Assembly: GCA_903845935.1 (NCBI GenBank)
Contig: CAIMZI010000117.1
Coordinates: 1 to 61,244, forward strand
DNA: 61,244 nt
From: an uncultured beta proteobacterium
Lineage (GTDB): Bacteria > Pseudomonadota > Gammaproteobacteria > Burkholderiales > Burkholderiaceae_C
Direction: 5' to 3'
Of this stretch, positions 1 to 8,826 are shown one piece after another (the stretch's first letter is position 1; each line of letters opens with the position of its first letter). The notes under the pieces are model-generated. The model ran no database searches. It was not told the origin of the DNA and saw nothing but the letters and a program-made list of their open reading frames with translations. Made by a program: the position numbers and the translations under genes.

Positions 1-284
1 CATGCCTTAGCGGCTGCTTCGATTTCGTGGCGGTCGGCTGCGGCAAACAGGTCTTGCGCGAAATCGGGGTCTTGCGCCTGAAGGTCAGCGGCGTAGGTGC
101 GCAGCGCTTCGGCTTCTTCAAAGGCAGTCAGGGTGTGGCTGGCGGCAGCGGAGGGCAACAGGACCTTGCGGACCAGCGCCGTCGCCAAATGCTTGAAGGC
201 AACGGTGACTTCGGCCAAGGCGGCGCCGATGCTGCCACCTTGGCGTGCGGGAAGGGTGTTGAGGTTGAGTACTGAGCTGGACAT
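1..284 (-). CDS. Unknown protein, 3-prime end outside window
   Basis: Reads from an ATG at 284 to the left edge without a stop, so about 94 N-terminal residues are visible. The start is chosen because GGAGGA lies 4 bases upstream. The protein begins MSSSVLNLNTLPARQGGS and continues as an Ala/Leu-rich, charged, helical-looking sequence with no signal peptide, no membrane segment and no motif I can name. A dedicated promoter with a double palindrome sits immediately upstream, so the gene seems to be separately controlled from the HDOD gene behind it. I do not recognise the family; a cytoplasmic helical protein is all that can be said. Confidence 0.6.
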   Translation of the reverse strand, partial: MSSSVLNLNTLPARQGGSIGAALAEVTVAFKHLATALVRKVLLPSAAASHTLTAFEEAEALRTYAADLQAQDPDFAQDLFAAADRHEIEAAAKA

Positions 285-319
285 AAGATCCTCCAATGAA
301 AGTGATCGTGTTGCACTGC

Positions 320-359
320 AGTATAGGGTTAACCCTTGATCATTGCCTGGGGTTAACCC
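320..359 (-). promoter_or_regulatory. Promoter with two GGGTTAACCC palindromes
   Basis: On the minus strand a TATACT -10-like box (320..325) lies about 36 bp before the ATG of the truncated gene. Two perfect 10-bp palindromes GGGTTAACCC occur at 326..335 and 350..359, both continuing as GGGTTAACCCTT on the plus strand, 24 bp apart. The first fills the -10/-35 spacer and the second lies just upstream of the -35 position. No consensus -35 hexamer is visible. The arrangement looks like a two-site operator for a dimeric regulator; the regulator is unknown. Confidence 0.5.
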
Positions 360-424
360 TTATTCTTAACTTCTGTAGGGTGATTGGGTTGTAAGTCCGC
401 AACAAGCCTGGAGTTTGTGCCAGA

Positions 425-1288
425 TCACGTAGCCTCCAGGTAGGGCGCGAAGGCGTGGCGGCTGCGTGCCTCGATACGGCCAAACAGGCCCTGGGAGTCA
501 TCGCCCCAGTCCATCCCCAGCAGGGTGCAGCATTCTTCCGATACCCAGCGCACATGGCTGCTGGGTGCCTGGGACAGATTCAAGGCATGGCTGAGCACCT
601 CACTCACATGCACTACCGCGACCAGGGGCTCGGGCAAGCCTCCTTGCGGCGCATGGTGGTGGATGAGCGCCTGGCAGATGTTGTCCGACAGGCCCCAGGC
701 CCGCGCCAGCCAGCCGCCTATGGCGGCATGGTCCACGCCAAACAGCTCGCGCTCGGCTACGTCAATTTCCATGCCGCGGCTTTCTGCATTGCGCATGGCT
801 ATTTGCAGGGTTTCGGGCTCGAACCGGTGCAGCCAGAGTTGCCCGATGTCGTGCAGCAGGCAGGCAATCAGGGAGGCGTCCACGCACACATCCGCATGGG
901 TGTAGTGGGCCACCTCCACCCCGCAGACTGCGCAGGCCAGGCTGTGCGACCAGTAGTACCTCAGGGCGGCGGGGGGCGCAAAGTCCTGCATGAAGCTGGC
1001 TATTTTGATGGTGGTGGCCACCGCTCGCACCCGCGCCATGCCAACCAGGGACAGGGCGGTAAACACATCGTTGACGGGCGCGCGGCCCGGGCCGGCATCG
1101 GCTGCACGGTTGCACAGGGCCAGCACCCGCGCCGCCACCACCGGATCGGTTTCCACCTGGCGGCTGAGCAGGCTCAGGCTGGCATCCGGGTCGTCCAGGG
1201 TTTGCAGGATCTGCAGCACCACGCGCGGGAAAGCTGGTAGCGCGTCCCGCGATGCCAGCACCCTTTGCTCGGTGACCGGTTCCAGCAT
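425..1288 (-). CDS. HDOD domain signalling protein
   Basis: A 287-residue cytoplasmic protein made almost entirely of an HDOD domain. It opens with the typical LPAFPRVVLQILQTLDDPDA block, has the central FTALSLVGMARVRAV segment and a retained LLHDIG motif near residue 145. HDOD proteins are HD-like domains that usually lack phosphohydrolase activity and serve as regulatory scaffolds in stress, motility or c-di-GMP-linked signalling. The ATG overlaps the stop codon of the small upstream gene by one base (TGATG), so the two are translationally coupled and probably work together. No output domain is fused. Confidence 0.88.
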   Translation of the reverse strand: MLEPVTEQRVLASRDALPAFPRVVLQILQTLDDPDASLSLLSRQVETDPVVAARVLALCNRAADAGPGRAPVNDVFTALSLVGMARVRAVATTIKIASFMQDFAPPAALRYYWSHSLACAVCGVEVAHYTHADVCVDASLIACLLHDIGQLWLHRFEPETLQIAMRNAESRGMEIDVAERELFGVDHAAIGGWLARAWGLSDNICQALIHHHAPQGGLPEPLVAVVHVSEVLSHALNLSQAPSSHVRWVSEECCTLLGMDWGDDSQGLFGRIEARSRHAFAPYLEAT

Positions 1289-1605
1289 CAGGCGCTCCGG
1301 TACATCAGTACCTGGTCGAACAGGGCGGCCATGGTCGGTTGGCTCAGGTCCGCGTCCGCAAAGATTTCCATCACGTTGTGTGCAGAGGCCGCTGCCTGCA
1401 CGGCGATTTCTTCATCGGTGCGTTCGTCGGTGTAGGAAACCCGGATGAACTCGACCACATGCGACTGCAACTGCTGGATGTTTTCCGCTGTCAACACACT
1501 ACCGGCGGGCAGTAGGCTACGTTGAAACGCGTCCTTGACTGCTTCGGCCAGCACCATGCCCACGCTGGCATTTTCGATGGGGAGGAAGTGGGTTCGGTTG
1601 CGCAT
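1288..1605 (-). CDS. Small protein resembling the N-terminal domain of HD-GYP proteins
   Basis: A 105-residue protein starting at the ATG at 1605 (AAGGA 8 bases upstream); an upstream in-frame start at 1674 would add an unlikely leader. Residues 8-50 carry the pattern GMVLAEAVKD...LLPAGSVLT...I..L, which resembles the short beta-rich domain often found in front of HD-GYP phosphodiesterases. Here it is a separate gene overlapping the HDOD gene by one base, so it may supply in trans the module that is fused in larger proteins. The remainder is helical and acidic. Function unknown; involvement in the same signalling output as the HDOD protein is inferred from coupling. Confidence 0.75.
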   Translation of the reverse strand: MRNRTHFLPIENASVGMVLAEAVKDAFQRSLLPAGSVLTAENIQQLQSHVVEFIRVSYTDERTDEEIAVQAAASAHNVMEIFADADLSQPTMAALFDQVLMYRSA

Positions 1606-1702
1606 GGATGCTGTCCTTGCGCCAGTGTATACCGGCGCAGCACCCGCCAGGCTGCCGTGAGGCAGGTCAGGCACTTAAGGCACCTCAGGCGTGTGCGAGG
1701 TG

Positions 1703-2938
1703 TCAGGCGCCGGGCGACAAGCGGTCGCGCTCGGCCAGCGCCGGAAACAGCTTGAGCCAAGCCGCAGCCACCAGCATGGTGCCGATGCCACCGGACACCA
1801 CCGACACCACAGGCCCCCACAGCGCGGCCACCGAGCCCGACTCAAACTCGCCGAGCTGGTTGGAGGCGCCGATAAAAATCGAGTTGACTGCGGACACGCG
1901 GCCCCGCATCTCATCCGGCGTTTCCAGTTGCACCAGGGTCGAACGCATCACCACGCTGATGCTGTCCGTTGCACCGGTCAGCACCAGTGCCAGCAGCGAC
2001 AGCGCAAAGCTGCGTGAGAGGCCAAACACCAGGGTGGCCAGGCCAAACACGCCTACCGCCAGCAGCAGTTTGTGGCCGACCTTGCGTTGCAGCGGCCAGC
2101 GCACCAGAACCAGCGACATGATCAGCGCACCGGCCGCCGGGGCGGCACGCAACAGGCCCAGGCCCAGGGGGCCGGTTTGCAAGAGGTCGCGGGCGAAGAT
2201 GGGCAGGAGCGCGGTGGCACCACCCAGCAGCACGGCAAACAGGTCCAGCGTAGTGGCACCCAGAATGACCTTGCGCTGCCAGACAAAATGCACACCGGCC
2301 AACACGCTGCTCCAACTGGCGGTCGCTTGCGGTGGTTTGTGCGAATACTTCACACCCAGGGCCAGGGCCGCAGCCAGCAGAAGCAGCACCAGGCTGCTGG
2401 CATACACGGTGGCCGGGCCCCATGTGTAGAGCAGACCGCCCAAGGCCGGTCCACAGATGATGGCGGCTTGCATGGCGCTGGAACTGACCGTCACGGCGCG
2501 CTGCAGTAGCAGGGGCGACACCAGTTGCGGTACCAGCGCCTGTTGTGCCGGCATTTGAAAGGCGCGCGCCATTCCGAGCAGCACCGAGATACCCAAAATC
2601 AGTTCGCGGGTGCTGAAGTGGCCGTAAATGGCGGCCAGCAGCAACACGGCGGCCAGGGCCTGGGCAGCCATGCAGCCGGCAAAGATGCAGCCACGGTGTG
2701 CATGGTCGGCCACATGGCCGGCGGGCAGGGTCAGCAACAAGGCGGGCACAAACTGGAACAGCCCTACCAGGCCCAGATCCCAGGCGCTCGAGGTGATGTC
2801 GTACATGTGCCATGCCAGTGCCACCATCAGCATCTGGTTGGCCGTGGTGCCGCACAGGCGGGCCAGCCAGAAGCGCACAAAGGCGCGCTGAGAAAAAAGA
2901 TGGGAGAGGCTTTCGCCCTCGATCTCGTGTCTGCCCAC
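1703..2938 (-). CDS. MFS transporter of the EntS-like (MFS_3) type
   Basis: About 411 residues with roughly 12 hydrophobic segments. The start of the core (SQRAFVRFWLARLCGTTANQ), the loop after TM2 (PAGHVADHAHR) and the motif DEMRGRVSAVNSIFIGASNQ in the second half are typical of the MFS_3 group, which includes the enterobactin exporter EntS; substrate cannot be inferred. I chose the GTG at 2938 because it follows the suhB stop by only a few bases and removes 23 residues that would lie inside suhB; no ATG is available before TM1. The gene is therefore probably co-transcribed with suhB. Confidence 0.85.
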   Translation of the reverse strand: MGRHEIEGESLSHLFSQRAFVRFWLARLCGTTANQMLMVALAWHMYDITSSAWDLGLVGLFQFVPALLLTLPAGHVADHAHRGCIFAGCMAAQALAAVLLLAAIYGHFSTRELILGISVLLGMARAFQMPAQQALVPQLVSPLLLQRAVTVSSSAMQAAIICGPALGGLLYTWGPATVYASSLVLLLLAAALALGVKYSHKPPQATASWSSVLAGVHFVWQRKVILGATTLDLFAVLLGGATALLPIFARDLLQTGPLGLGLLRAAPAAGALIMSLVLVRWPLQRKVGHKLLLAVGVFGLATLVFGLSRSFALSLLALVLTGATDSISVVMRSTLVQLETPDEMRGRVSAVNSIFIGASNQLGEFESGSVAALWGPVVSVVSGGIGTMLVAAAWLKLFPALAERDRLSPGA

Positions 2939-2942
2939 TGTC

Positions 2943-3884
2943 TTACAGCGGAGCGGCGTCAGCGGTGGGGGCGGCTTCCGTTGGAGCCAGTTCTGCGGGC
3001 GCTGCACTGGCTTTGGCGTTGCCGCGTGGTGAAATGCTCAGCGTGGACTGGCGCACTGCCGCCTTTTCACCGGCGCCGGCAAATTTGCTGTACTTGCCCA
3101 GCACGCCCACCAGTTGGGCATAGACGCGCGCGTTGCCCGCCACGCACTCCTGCTGGTCCAGAAAGTCGGCTTCACCCGAGAAGTTGCCCACCAGGCCACC
3201 GGCCTCTTGCACCAAGAGCGAACCGGCCGCCACATCCCAAGGCTGCAGACCCTTCTCGAAAAATGCGTCGGTGTAACCGGCTGCCACATAGGCCAAGTCG
3301 AGCGCGGCAGCCCCCGGACGGCGCAGGCCGGCGGTGCGGCGCATCACTTCGCCCATCATCACCAGGTACTGGTCAAAGTCGTCGCCTTCACGATATGGAA
3401 AGCCGGTCGACACCAGCGATTCTTTGAGCTGGGTGCGTTTGGAGACGCGCAGGCGGCGGTCGTTGAGGTAGGCGCCGCGGCCCTTTGTTGCGGTGAATAA
3501 ATCGTTGCGGGTGGGGTCATAGACCACGGCTTGCTCGACCTTGCCGCGCACGGCCAGCGCAATGCTGACGCAGTAGATGGGCAGGCCATGGATGAAGTTG
3601 GTGGTGCCGTCCAGCGGATCGATGATCCAGACGCATTCGGCATTTTGGGCGCCAAATTCGGTGCCTGATTCTTCGGCCCAGATGCCGTGATCGGGATAGG
3701 CCGACAGCAGGGTTTCTATGATCACTTTCTCTGCTGCCTGGTCCACTTCGGTGACGAAGTCATTCGCCTTCTTTTGGGAAACGCGTACCGATTCGATATC
3801 AAGCGCGGCGCGGTTGATGAGGGAACCGGCGGCACGGGCGGCTTTGACAGCCACGTTGACCATGGGGTGCAGATTGAGTGACAT
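2943..3884 (-). CDS. suhB: Inositol-1-monophosphatase family protein
   Basis: 313 residues; the ATG at 3884 gives the standard start [20 protein letters not shown]. Metal- and substrate-binding motifs of the family are all present: EESG, then [17 protein letters not shown], and [16 protein letters not shown]. The enzyme hydrolyses inositol monophosphate and related sugar phosphates with Mg2+; in enteric bacteria SuhB also joins the rRNA antitermination complex, which may or may not apply here. The last 50 or so residues after the catalytic core form an Ala/Pro-rich tail not needed for catalysis. The gene is divergent from trmJ, with 76 bp between the start codons. Confidence 0.93.
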   Translation of the reverse strand: MSLNLHPMVNVAVKAARAAGSLINRAALDIESVRVSQKKANDFVTEVDQAAEKVIIETLLSAYPDHGIWAEESGTEFGAQNAECVWIIDPLDGTTNFIHGLPIYCVSIALAVRGKVEQAVVYDPTRNDLFTATKGRGAYLNDRRLRVSKRTQLKESLVSTGFPYREGDDFDQYLVMMGEVMRRTAGLRRPGAAALDLAYVAAGYTDAFFEKGLQPWDVAAGSLLVQEAGGLVGNFSGEADFLDQQECVAGNARVYAQLVGVLGKYSKFAGAGEKAAVRQSTLSISPRGNAKASAAPAELAPTEAAPTADAAPL

Positions 3885-3960
3885 AGATTGTGGGGGGGAA
3901 GAACGGGGATACCGATCCGGCGATGCGGGCGGTGACAATAGCGTCATTTTACCGGTTTCC

Positions 3961-4815
3961 ATGCAGACACGTTTTATTCTCATTCAGACCAGCCACGCTG
4001 GCAACGTCGGCGCCGCCGCCCGCGCCATGAAAACCATGGGTTTTGACGACCTGGTGCTGGTGGCGCCGCGCTGGGCCAATGTGCTGCGCCGTGAAGAAAC
4101 TATACAGCGCGCCAGCGGAGCGCTGGACGTGCTGGAGAAATGCCGCATCGTGGATACCCTGGACGAAGCACTCGACGGCATGACGCATCTCTGCGCCACG
4201 GCCATGACGCCACGCGACTTCGGCCCGCCCACCACCACACCCCGCGAGCACTTTGCGCAACTGGTGGCGGGAATGCAGGCCGACACGCAGCAGGCTGCGA
4301 GTCCGGCAGGCGATGCCGCACAGCCAGCGGCACAAACCGGCGTGGGCTTTCTGTTTGGTTCCGAGCGCTTCGGCATGCGCAACGAAGACGTGTATCGCTG
4401 CCACGCCTGCCTCAGCATTCCCAGCAACCCGCAATTCGGTTCGCTCAATATCGGTGCCGCCTTGCAGGTGGTTGCCTATGACTGGCGCCTGGCCCTGGGC
4501 GGGTTTAGCGACGCGCCTCCCTTGCCGCAGTCAAACGCCAAGTTGGCCGATGCAGCCCAAGTCAGTGGCATGCTGACGCACTTGGAGCAGGCGCTGGTGG
4601 CGCTGGAGTTCCTGGACCCGGCGGCACCCAAGAAGTTGATGCCGCGGCTCAACGCCTTGTTCAACCGCGCAGCCGTGACGCAGGAAGAAATCCATATTCT
4701 GCGCGGCATTGCCAAATCCATATTGCAGTTGCCGGGCGTGAAGCAGTTCACCAAGTCCACCCCGGCGTCATTGACAAGCGCCGTGCCTGAATTCGACCGC
4801 AATACCAGCGGCTAG
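3961..4815 (+). CDS. trmJ: tRNA (cytidine/uridine-2'-O)-methyltransferase TrmJ
   Basis: 284 residues of a SPOUT-class RNA methyltransferase. It opens [20 protein letters not shown] (motif 1) and has the knotted SAM-binding region with [12 protein letters not shown] (motif 2) and [20 protein letters not shown] (motif 3). TrmJ methylates the ribose of position 32 in the anticodon loop of several tRNAs. The C-terminal 80 residues are the helical TrmJ extension. An insertion around residues 95-120 (rich in Gln/Ala/Thr) separates motif 1 from motif 2. The cysE start codon follows the stop by 9 bases, so the two share a transcript. Confidence 0.9.
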   Translation: MQTRFILIQTSHAGNVGAAARAMKTMGFDDLVLVAPRWANVLRREETIQRASGALDVLEKCRIVDTLDEALDGMTHLCATAMTPRDFGPPTTTPREHFAQLVAGMQADTQQAASPAGDAAQPAAQTGVGFLFGSERFGMRNEDVYRCHACLSIPSNPQFGSLNIGAALQVVAYDWRLALGGFSDAPPLPQSNAKLADAAQVSGMLTHLEQALVALEFLDPAAPKKLMPRLNALFNRAAVTQEEIHILRGIAKSILQLPGVKQFTKSTPASLTSAVPEFDRNTSG

Positions 4816-4824
4816 ACTAGACCT

Positions 4825-5595
4825 ATGTTTAACCGCCTACGCTCCGACATCCAATGCATTCTCGACCGCGACCCCGCCGCGCGCAGCCGCTGGGAGGTGC
4901 TGACCTGTTACCCGGGCCTGCATGCGGTGATGCTGCACCGGCCGGCGCACTGGTGCTGGACCCACGGCTTTCTGTGGCTGGGCCGCTTTATCTCGCACCT
5001 GGCGCGCTTTGCCACCGGCATTGAAATCCACCCCGGCGCCAAGATCGGCAACCGGGTTTTTTTTGATCATGCCATGGGCACGGTGGTGGGCGAGACCGCC
5101 GAAATCGGCGACGGCTGCACCATTTACCAGGGAGTGACCCTGGGCGGCACCTCGCTCTACAAGGGCGCCAAGCGCCATCCCACCCTGGGTCGCGACGTGG
5201 TGGTGAGCGCCGGCGCCAAGGTGTTGGGCGGTTTTGAGGTCGGTGACGGCGCCAAGATCGGCAGCAATGCGGTGGTGATCAAGCCAGTTCCCGCCGGTGC
5301 TACGGCCGTAGGCATTCCGGCACGCATTTTGCAAAGCAAGGCCGGTGAGAGCGCCGATGTGGCCTCACCCGGCAGCAGCTTCTCGGCCTATGGCATCACC
5401 AAGGAAGACGACCCTCTAAGCCAGGCACTGCACGGCCTGGTGAGCAGCGCCGCTTCACAAGACCATCAGATCGCGCTCTTGTGGAAGGCGATCGAAACGC
5501 TATCGGCCAACCGCAATGGCGACTGCATGCCACTTGACGCCGCGCGCACCGAATGCTTTGAGGCCGAGAAGCTCAATCAGCTCTTGAGCGAATAA
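4825..5595 (+). CDS. cysE: Serine O-acetyltransferase
   Basis: 256 residues. The C-terminal half shows the hexapeptide repeats of a left-handed beta helix ([20 protein letters not shown], then [10 protein letters not shown] and [19 protein letters not shown]) that form the acetyl-CoA and serine sites; His in FDHAMG is the conserved active-site region. The enzyme makes O-acetylserine, the first dedicated step of cysteine synthesis. The N-terminal helical part is short, as in the shorter CysE class, and about 80 residues follow the helix as a variable tail. Downstream of trmJ in the same direction and convergent with mog, with only 5 bases between their stops. Confidence 0.93.
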   Translation: MFNRLRSDIQCILDRDPAARSRWEVLTCYPGLHAVMLHRPAHWCWTHGFLWLGRFISHLARFATGIEIHPGAKIGNRVFFDHAMGTVVGETAEIGDGCTIYQGVTLGGTSLYKGAKRHPTLGRDVVVSAGAKVLGGFEVGDGAKIGSNAVVIKPVPAGATAVGIPARILQSKAGESADVASPGSSFSAYGITKEDDPLSQALHGLVSSAASQDHQIALLWKAIETLSANRNGDCMPLDAARTECFEAEKLNQLLSE

Positions 5596-5600
5596 GCGCT

Positions 5601-6203
5601 TCAGGCGCTGCGCTGTGGCCGCACAGCGCTCTTGGGCCTAAAAGCCTTGCACACTGGGTCCACGGTTTCCAGATACGGCCCGCCTATCAGATCGATGCAG
5701 TAGGGCACGGCAGAAAAAATGCCGGGCACCTTGGAATGGCCCTGGTCATCCCTCAATCCTTCCAGGGTTTCGGCAATGGACTTGGGCTGGCCCGGCAGAT
5801 TGATGATCAGAGTCTGCTTGCGGATCACGGCCACCTGGCGCGATAGGATGGCGGTGGGCACAAACTCCAGGCCGATGCGCCGCATCTGCTCGCCAAAGCC
5901 CGGCATTTCCTTGTCCGCCACGGCCAGCGTGGCCTCGGGAGTGACATCGCGCAGCGCTGGGCCGGTGCCCCCGGTGGTCAGCACCAGGGCGCAACCGGCA
6001 TCCACCAAGGCTATCAAGGTCTGGCTGATGGTCTCTTTGTCATCGGGAATCAGCCGGGACTCAAAGCGTATGGGGTTCAGCAGCGCGCGGGTCAGCCAGT
6101 CCTTGAGTGCGGGCAGGCCCTTGTCTTCATAGACACCGCTGGAGGCGCGGTCGCTGATCGAGACAATGCCGATGGTGACCGGGTCGTGGCTGGATTCGCT
6201 CAT
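5601..6203 (-). CDS. mog: Molybdopterin adenylyltransferase Mog
   Basis: About 200 residues of the MoaB/Mog family. Motifs: IGIVSISDRASSGVYEDKG near the N-terminus and LVLTTGGTGPALRDVTPEAT, the glycine-rich MPT-binding loop. Mog adenylates molybdopterin before molybdenum insertion. Two ATGs are possible (6209 and 6203); GAGAG lies 6 bases before the second and directly against the first, so I favour 6203. The last 15 residues are basic (FRPKSAVRPQRSA), and the DNA encoding them contains a perfect 8-bp stem GCGCTGTG/CACAGCGC. Ten bases downstream of the yjgA stop, so likely one transcript. Confidence 0.9.
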   Translation of the reverse strand: MSESSHDPVTIGIVSISDRASSGVYEDKGLPALKDWLTRALLNPIRFESRLIPDDKETISQTLIALVDAGCALVLTTGGTGPALRDVTPEATLAVADKEMPGFGEQMRRIGLEFVPTAILSRQVAVIRKQTLIINLPGQPKSIAETLEGLRDDQGHSKVPGIFSAVPYCIDLIGGPYLETVDPVCKAFRPKSAVRPQRSA

Positions 6204-6212
6204 ATGCATCTC

Positions 6213-6872
6213 TCAGGCGTCCTGCCCGTTGTAGCCGTCACCGTCGTTCAGATCGGCGGCAGGTTGCTCCTGCGCGACTGTTAGGGCTTCCCGCACCAGT
6301 TGGAAAATATCGCGGTAGGCGCGACCGTGGCGCGGTGCCAGACCGGGCTTCTCGGGGACGGCGTCCTTGCGGGCCTGGCGCACCAGGGCGCGCAGATTTT
6401 GGCTGTCGGTGGAAGGGCTCAAGCTGATCCATTGGCCCACGGCGTCTTCATTGGCAATCAGCCGGTCGCGCCATAGTTCAGCTTGGTGCAGCAATAAGGT
6501 GTTCTCTGCTGAGGGCCTGTGTTGCTCTTCGAGGGCGGCACGGATTTCATCGTGCTTGCTGTCTTCAAGCTTGCGCATCAGTTTGCCGATGAACTGCATC
6601 TGGCGACGAATGCCTTCGAAGTTGGTGATGCGTTTGCACTCGGCCACCGCATCCACCAGCTTTTCAGGCAGGTCCAGGCGGGTGATAAAGTCGGCGCGCA
6701 GGGTCAGCAAATCTTCACCGAGTTTTTGCAGCTCGGTGCTTTCGCGTTTGAGGTCGGTGCGGGTCGGCTCATCGGTGCCCTTGAGCTCGCGCTTGTACTC
6801 CAGATCGAGCGCGCTGCCCTCGGCAACGAACTGGCCCCGGACGTAATAGCCCTTTTTTAGTTTTCTTGACAT
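6213..6872 (-). CDS. darP: Ribosome biogenesis factor DarP/YjgA (DUF615)
   Basis: About 219 residues, highly charged, with the DUF615 signature: SRKLKKGYYVRGQ, KRESTELQKLGEDL, then ITNFEGIRRQMQFIGKLMR and the C-terminal HGRAYRDIFQLVREAL. YjgA (DarP) associates with late large-subunit assembly intermediates in E. coli. The ATG at 6872 gives MSRKLKKG; a TTG two codons earlier is unnecessary. The gene is divergent from pmbA with 23 bases between the start codons, an arrangement commonly conserved in proteobacteria, so the two promoters must overlap into each other's coding sequence or share the gap. Confidence 0.9.
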   Translation of the reverse strand: MSRKLKKGYYVRGQFVAEGSALDLEYKRELKGTDEPTRTDLKRESTELQKLGEDLLTLRADFITRLDLPEKLVDAVAECKRITNFEGIRRQMQFIGKLMRKLEDSKHDEIRAALEEQHRPSAENTLLLHQAELWRDRLIANEDAVGQWISLSPSTDSQNLRALVRQARKDAVPEKPGLAPRHGRAYRDIFQLVREALTVAQEQPAADLNDGDGYNGQDA

Positions 6873-6895
6873 AGCCAAGTATCATAGCCGTCGCC

Positions 6896-8329
6896 ATGAA
6901 GAAACACCCATCCCCCGCACAAGCTCCTCTTTTCAAGCCCAAAACAGCAGCCAATAGCGCCGCCAAACCATCAGACTCGGGTTTCGCCTATACCCTGCCG
7001 TATTTCGAATCCCTGGTGGATATGGCCCTGGCCGAGGCTAAAAAGGCCGGTGCCACCGATGCCGGTGCCGAGGTGTCCGAAGGCTGTGGTCTGAGCGTCT
7101 CTGTGCGCAATGGTGAGCTCGAAAATGTGGAGCGCAACCGCGACAAGTCGCTGGGCGTGACGGTTTACGTCGGTCACCGCCGAGGCAATGCCAGTACCTC
7201 CGATTTTTCGCCGGCTGCGATTGCACAAACCGTGCGTGCCGCCTACGACATCGCGCGCTTCACCGCCGAAGATACCTTTGCCAGCCTGCCAGACGAGGCC
7301 GATCTGGCGCCGCTGGAAGATCGCACGCGCGCTCTGGACCTGTTCCATCCCTGGGCCGTGACGAGCGAGCAGGCCGCCGAGTTAGCGTTGCAATGCGAAG
7401 CCGCTGCCTTGTCGGTCGACAAGCGCATCACCAACAGCGAAGGCGCTGCCGTATCGGCCCAGCAATCGCAATTTTTCAGCGCCCACTCGAACGGCTTTCG
7501 GGGTGGCTATGCCAGCTCGCGCCATTCGCTCTCGGTCTCGCCGATTGCCGGCAAGGGCAAGGACATGCAGCGCGATTCGTGGTACAGCTCGCAGCGCAAA
7601 GTCTCCGAGCTGGCTTCGGCCGAGGCCGTGGGCCGCTACGCCGCCGAGCGCGCCTTGAGCAGACTGAAGTCACGCAAGATCGCCACCGTGGAGTGTCCGG
7701 TGTTGTTCGAGTCCCCCCTGGCTGCCGGCCTGCTGGGCACCTTTGTGCAGGCAGTGAGCGGTGGCTCGCTGTATCGCAAGAGTTCGTTTTTGCTGGACAG
7801 CCTGGGCAAGCAGGTATTCCCCAAGCACATCGACATTTTTGAGGACCCGTTCATCATGGGCGGCAAGGGCAGTTCCCCGTTTGATGACGAAGGTGTGCGC
7901 GTGCAGGCACGTCAGGTGGTGAATGCAGGCAAGGTCGGTGGCTATTTTTTAAGCAGCTACTCGGCGCGCAAGCTGGGCATGCGCACCACCGGCAATGCCG
8001 GCGGCTCGCACAATATGACTTTTACCTCGCGTCTGACCCAGCCCGGGGATGATCTGGATGCCATGCTACAGCGCCTGGGTACTGGCCTATTTGTGACCGA
8101 GCTGATGGGGCAGGGCGTGAACTATGTTACCGGTGACTATTCGCGCGGCGCCAGCGGCTTCTGGGTCGAAAAGGGGCGCATTAAGTACCCGGTGCATGAG
8201 ATCACGATTGCCGGCAACATGAAGGCAATGTTCAAGGGCATTGTTGCCGTGGGCGCCGACACCTACAACTATGGGGCCAAGACGGTGGGGTCTGTCTTGA
8301 TCAACAAGATGAAGGTGGCGGGGAGCTGA
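6896..8329 (+). CDS. pmbA: Metalloprotease PmbA (TldE)
   Basis: 477 residues of the TldD/PmbA (U62) family. Recognisable blocks are the N-terminal region ending EVSEGCGLSVSVRNGELENV, the central YSSQRKVSELASAEAVGRYA and the C-terminal VTGDYSRGASGFWVEKG followed by HEITIAGNM. PmbA/TldE works with TldD as a heterodimeric protease that matures peptide antibiotics and clears antitoxin CcdA in E. coli; TldD carries the zinc-binding HExxxH, which as expected is absent here. A TldD partner is not in the window. Ends one base before the convergent yqeY stop. Confidence 0.94.
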   Translation: MKKHPSPAQAPLFKPKTAANSAAKPSDSGFAYTLPYFESLVDMALAEAKKAGATDAGAEVSEGCGLSVSVRNGELENVERNRDKSLGVTVYVGHRRGNASTSDFSPAAIAQTVRAAYDIARFTAEDTFASLPDEADLAPLEDRTRALDLFHPWAVTSEQAAELALQCEAAALSVDKRITNSEGAAVSAQQSQFFSAHSNGFRGGYASSRHSLSVSPIAGKGKDMQRDSWYSSQRKVSELASAEAVGRYAAERALSRLKSRKIATVECPVLFESPLAAGLLGTFVQAVSGGSLYRKSSFLLDSLGKQVFPKHIDIFEDPFIMGGKGSSPFDDEGVRVQARQVVNAGKVGGYFLSSYSARKLGMRTTGNAGGSHNMTFTSRLTQPGDDLDAMLQRLGTGLFVTELMGQGVNYVTGDYSRGASGFWVEKGRIKYPVHEITIAGNMKAMFKGIVAVGADTYNYGAKTVGSVLINKMKVAGS

Positions 8330-8330
8330 T

Positions 8331-8777
8331 TTAAGAAGCCAGCGCAGCCTTAACCGCCGCCGAAACTGTCCCCATCTCCGCCTTGCCAGCCAAACGCGTC
8401 TTTACGATGCCCATGACCTTGCCCATGTCGCCCGGGCCCTTGGCGCCCATCTCGGCAACGATGGCCCTCACCTCGGCCAGCACTTCATCGGCCGACATAC
8501 GCTGCGGCAAATAGACCTGTAAGACTAGGATCTCGGCTGCTTCCTTGTCGGCCAGTTCTTGGCGACCGGCGGATTCAAAAGCGGCGATCGAGTCCTTGCG
8601 CTGCTTGATCAGCTTGTCCACCAGCGCCACCACATCGGCGTCGGTCAACACGATGCGCTCGTCCACTTCGCGCTGCTTGCAGGCGGCCAGTAGCAGGCGG
8701 ATGGTACCCAGGCGCTCGCTGTCCTTTGCGCGCATGGCGGTCTTCATGTCTTCGGTGATCTGGTCTTTGAGGGGCAT
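8331..8777 (-). CDS. GatB/YqeY domain protein
   Basis: 148 residues, all helical, matching YqeY: LKDQITEDMKTAMRAKDSER at the start, the central AAFESAGRQELADKEAAEI and the C-terminal GDMGKVMGIVKTRLAG. The domain resembles the tail domain of GatB, the amidotransferase subunit for Gln-tRNA/Asn-tRNA, and may bind tRNA, but no activity is proven for the free protein. ATG at 8777 with AGGA upstream. It follows rpsU on the same strand, as in many betaproteobacteria, but a strong terminator hairpin separates the two. Confidence 0.9.
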   Translation of the reverse strand: MPLKDQITEDMKTAMRAKDSERLGTIRLLLAACKQREVDERIVLTDADVVALVDKLIKQRKDSIAAFESAGRQELADKEAAEILVLQVYLPQRMSADEVLAEVRAIVAEMGAKGPGDMGKVMGIVKTRLAGKAEMGTVSAAVKAALAS

Positions 8778-8826
8778 TGCGGTTTTCCTGTGGATGAGAG
8801 GCTAAAAAATGAGGGCTCAGAATGAA

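Noticed and set aside
455..1240. 261-codon plus-strand frame opposite the HDOD gene
   Set aside because: Antisense shadow; His/Gln-rich with no recognisable fold, while the minus strand encodes a full HDOD domain.
1911..2855. 314-codon minus-strand frame inside the MFS gene
   Set aside because: Alternative frame of the MFS gene; Arg/Gly/Pro-rich, no hydrophobic pattern.
5610..5629. 8-bp inverted repeat near the end of mog as a terminator
   Set aside because: No T run and inside coding sequence; probably a chance GC dyad.
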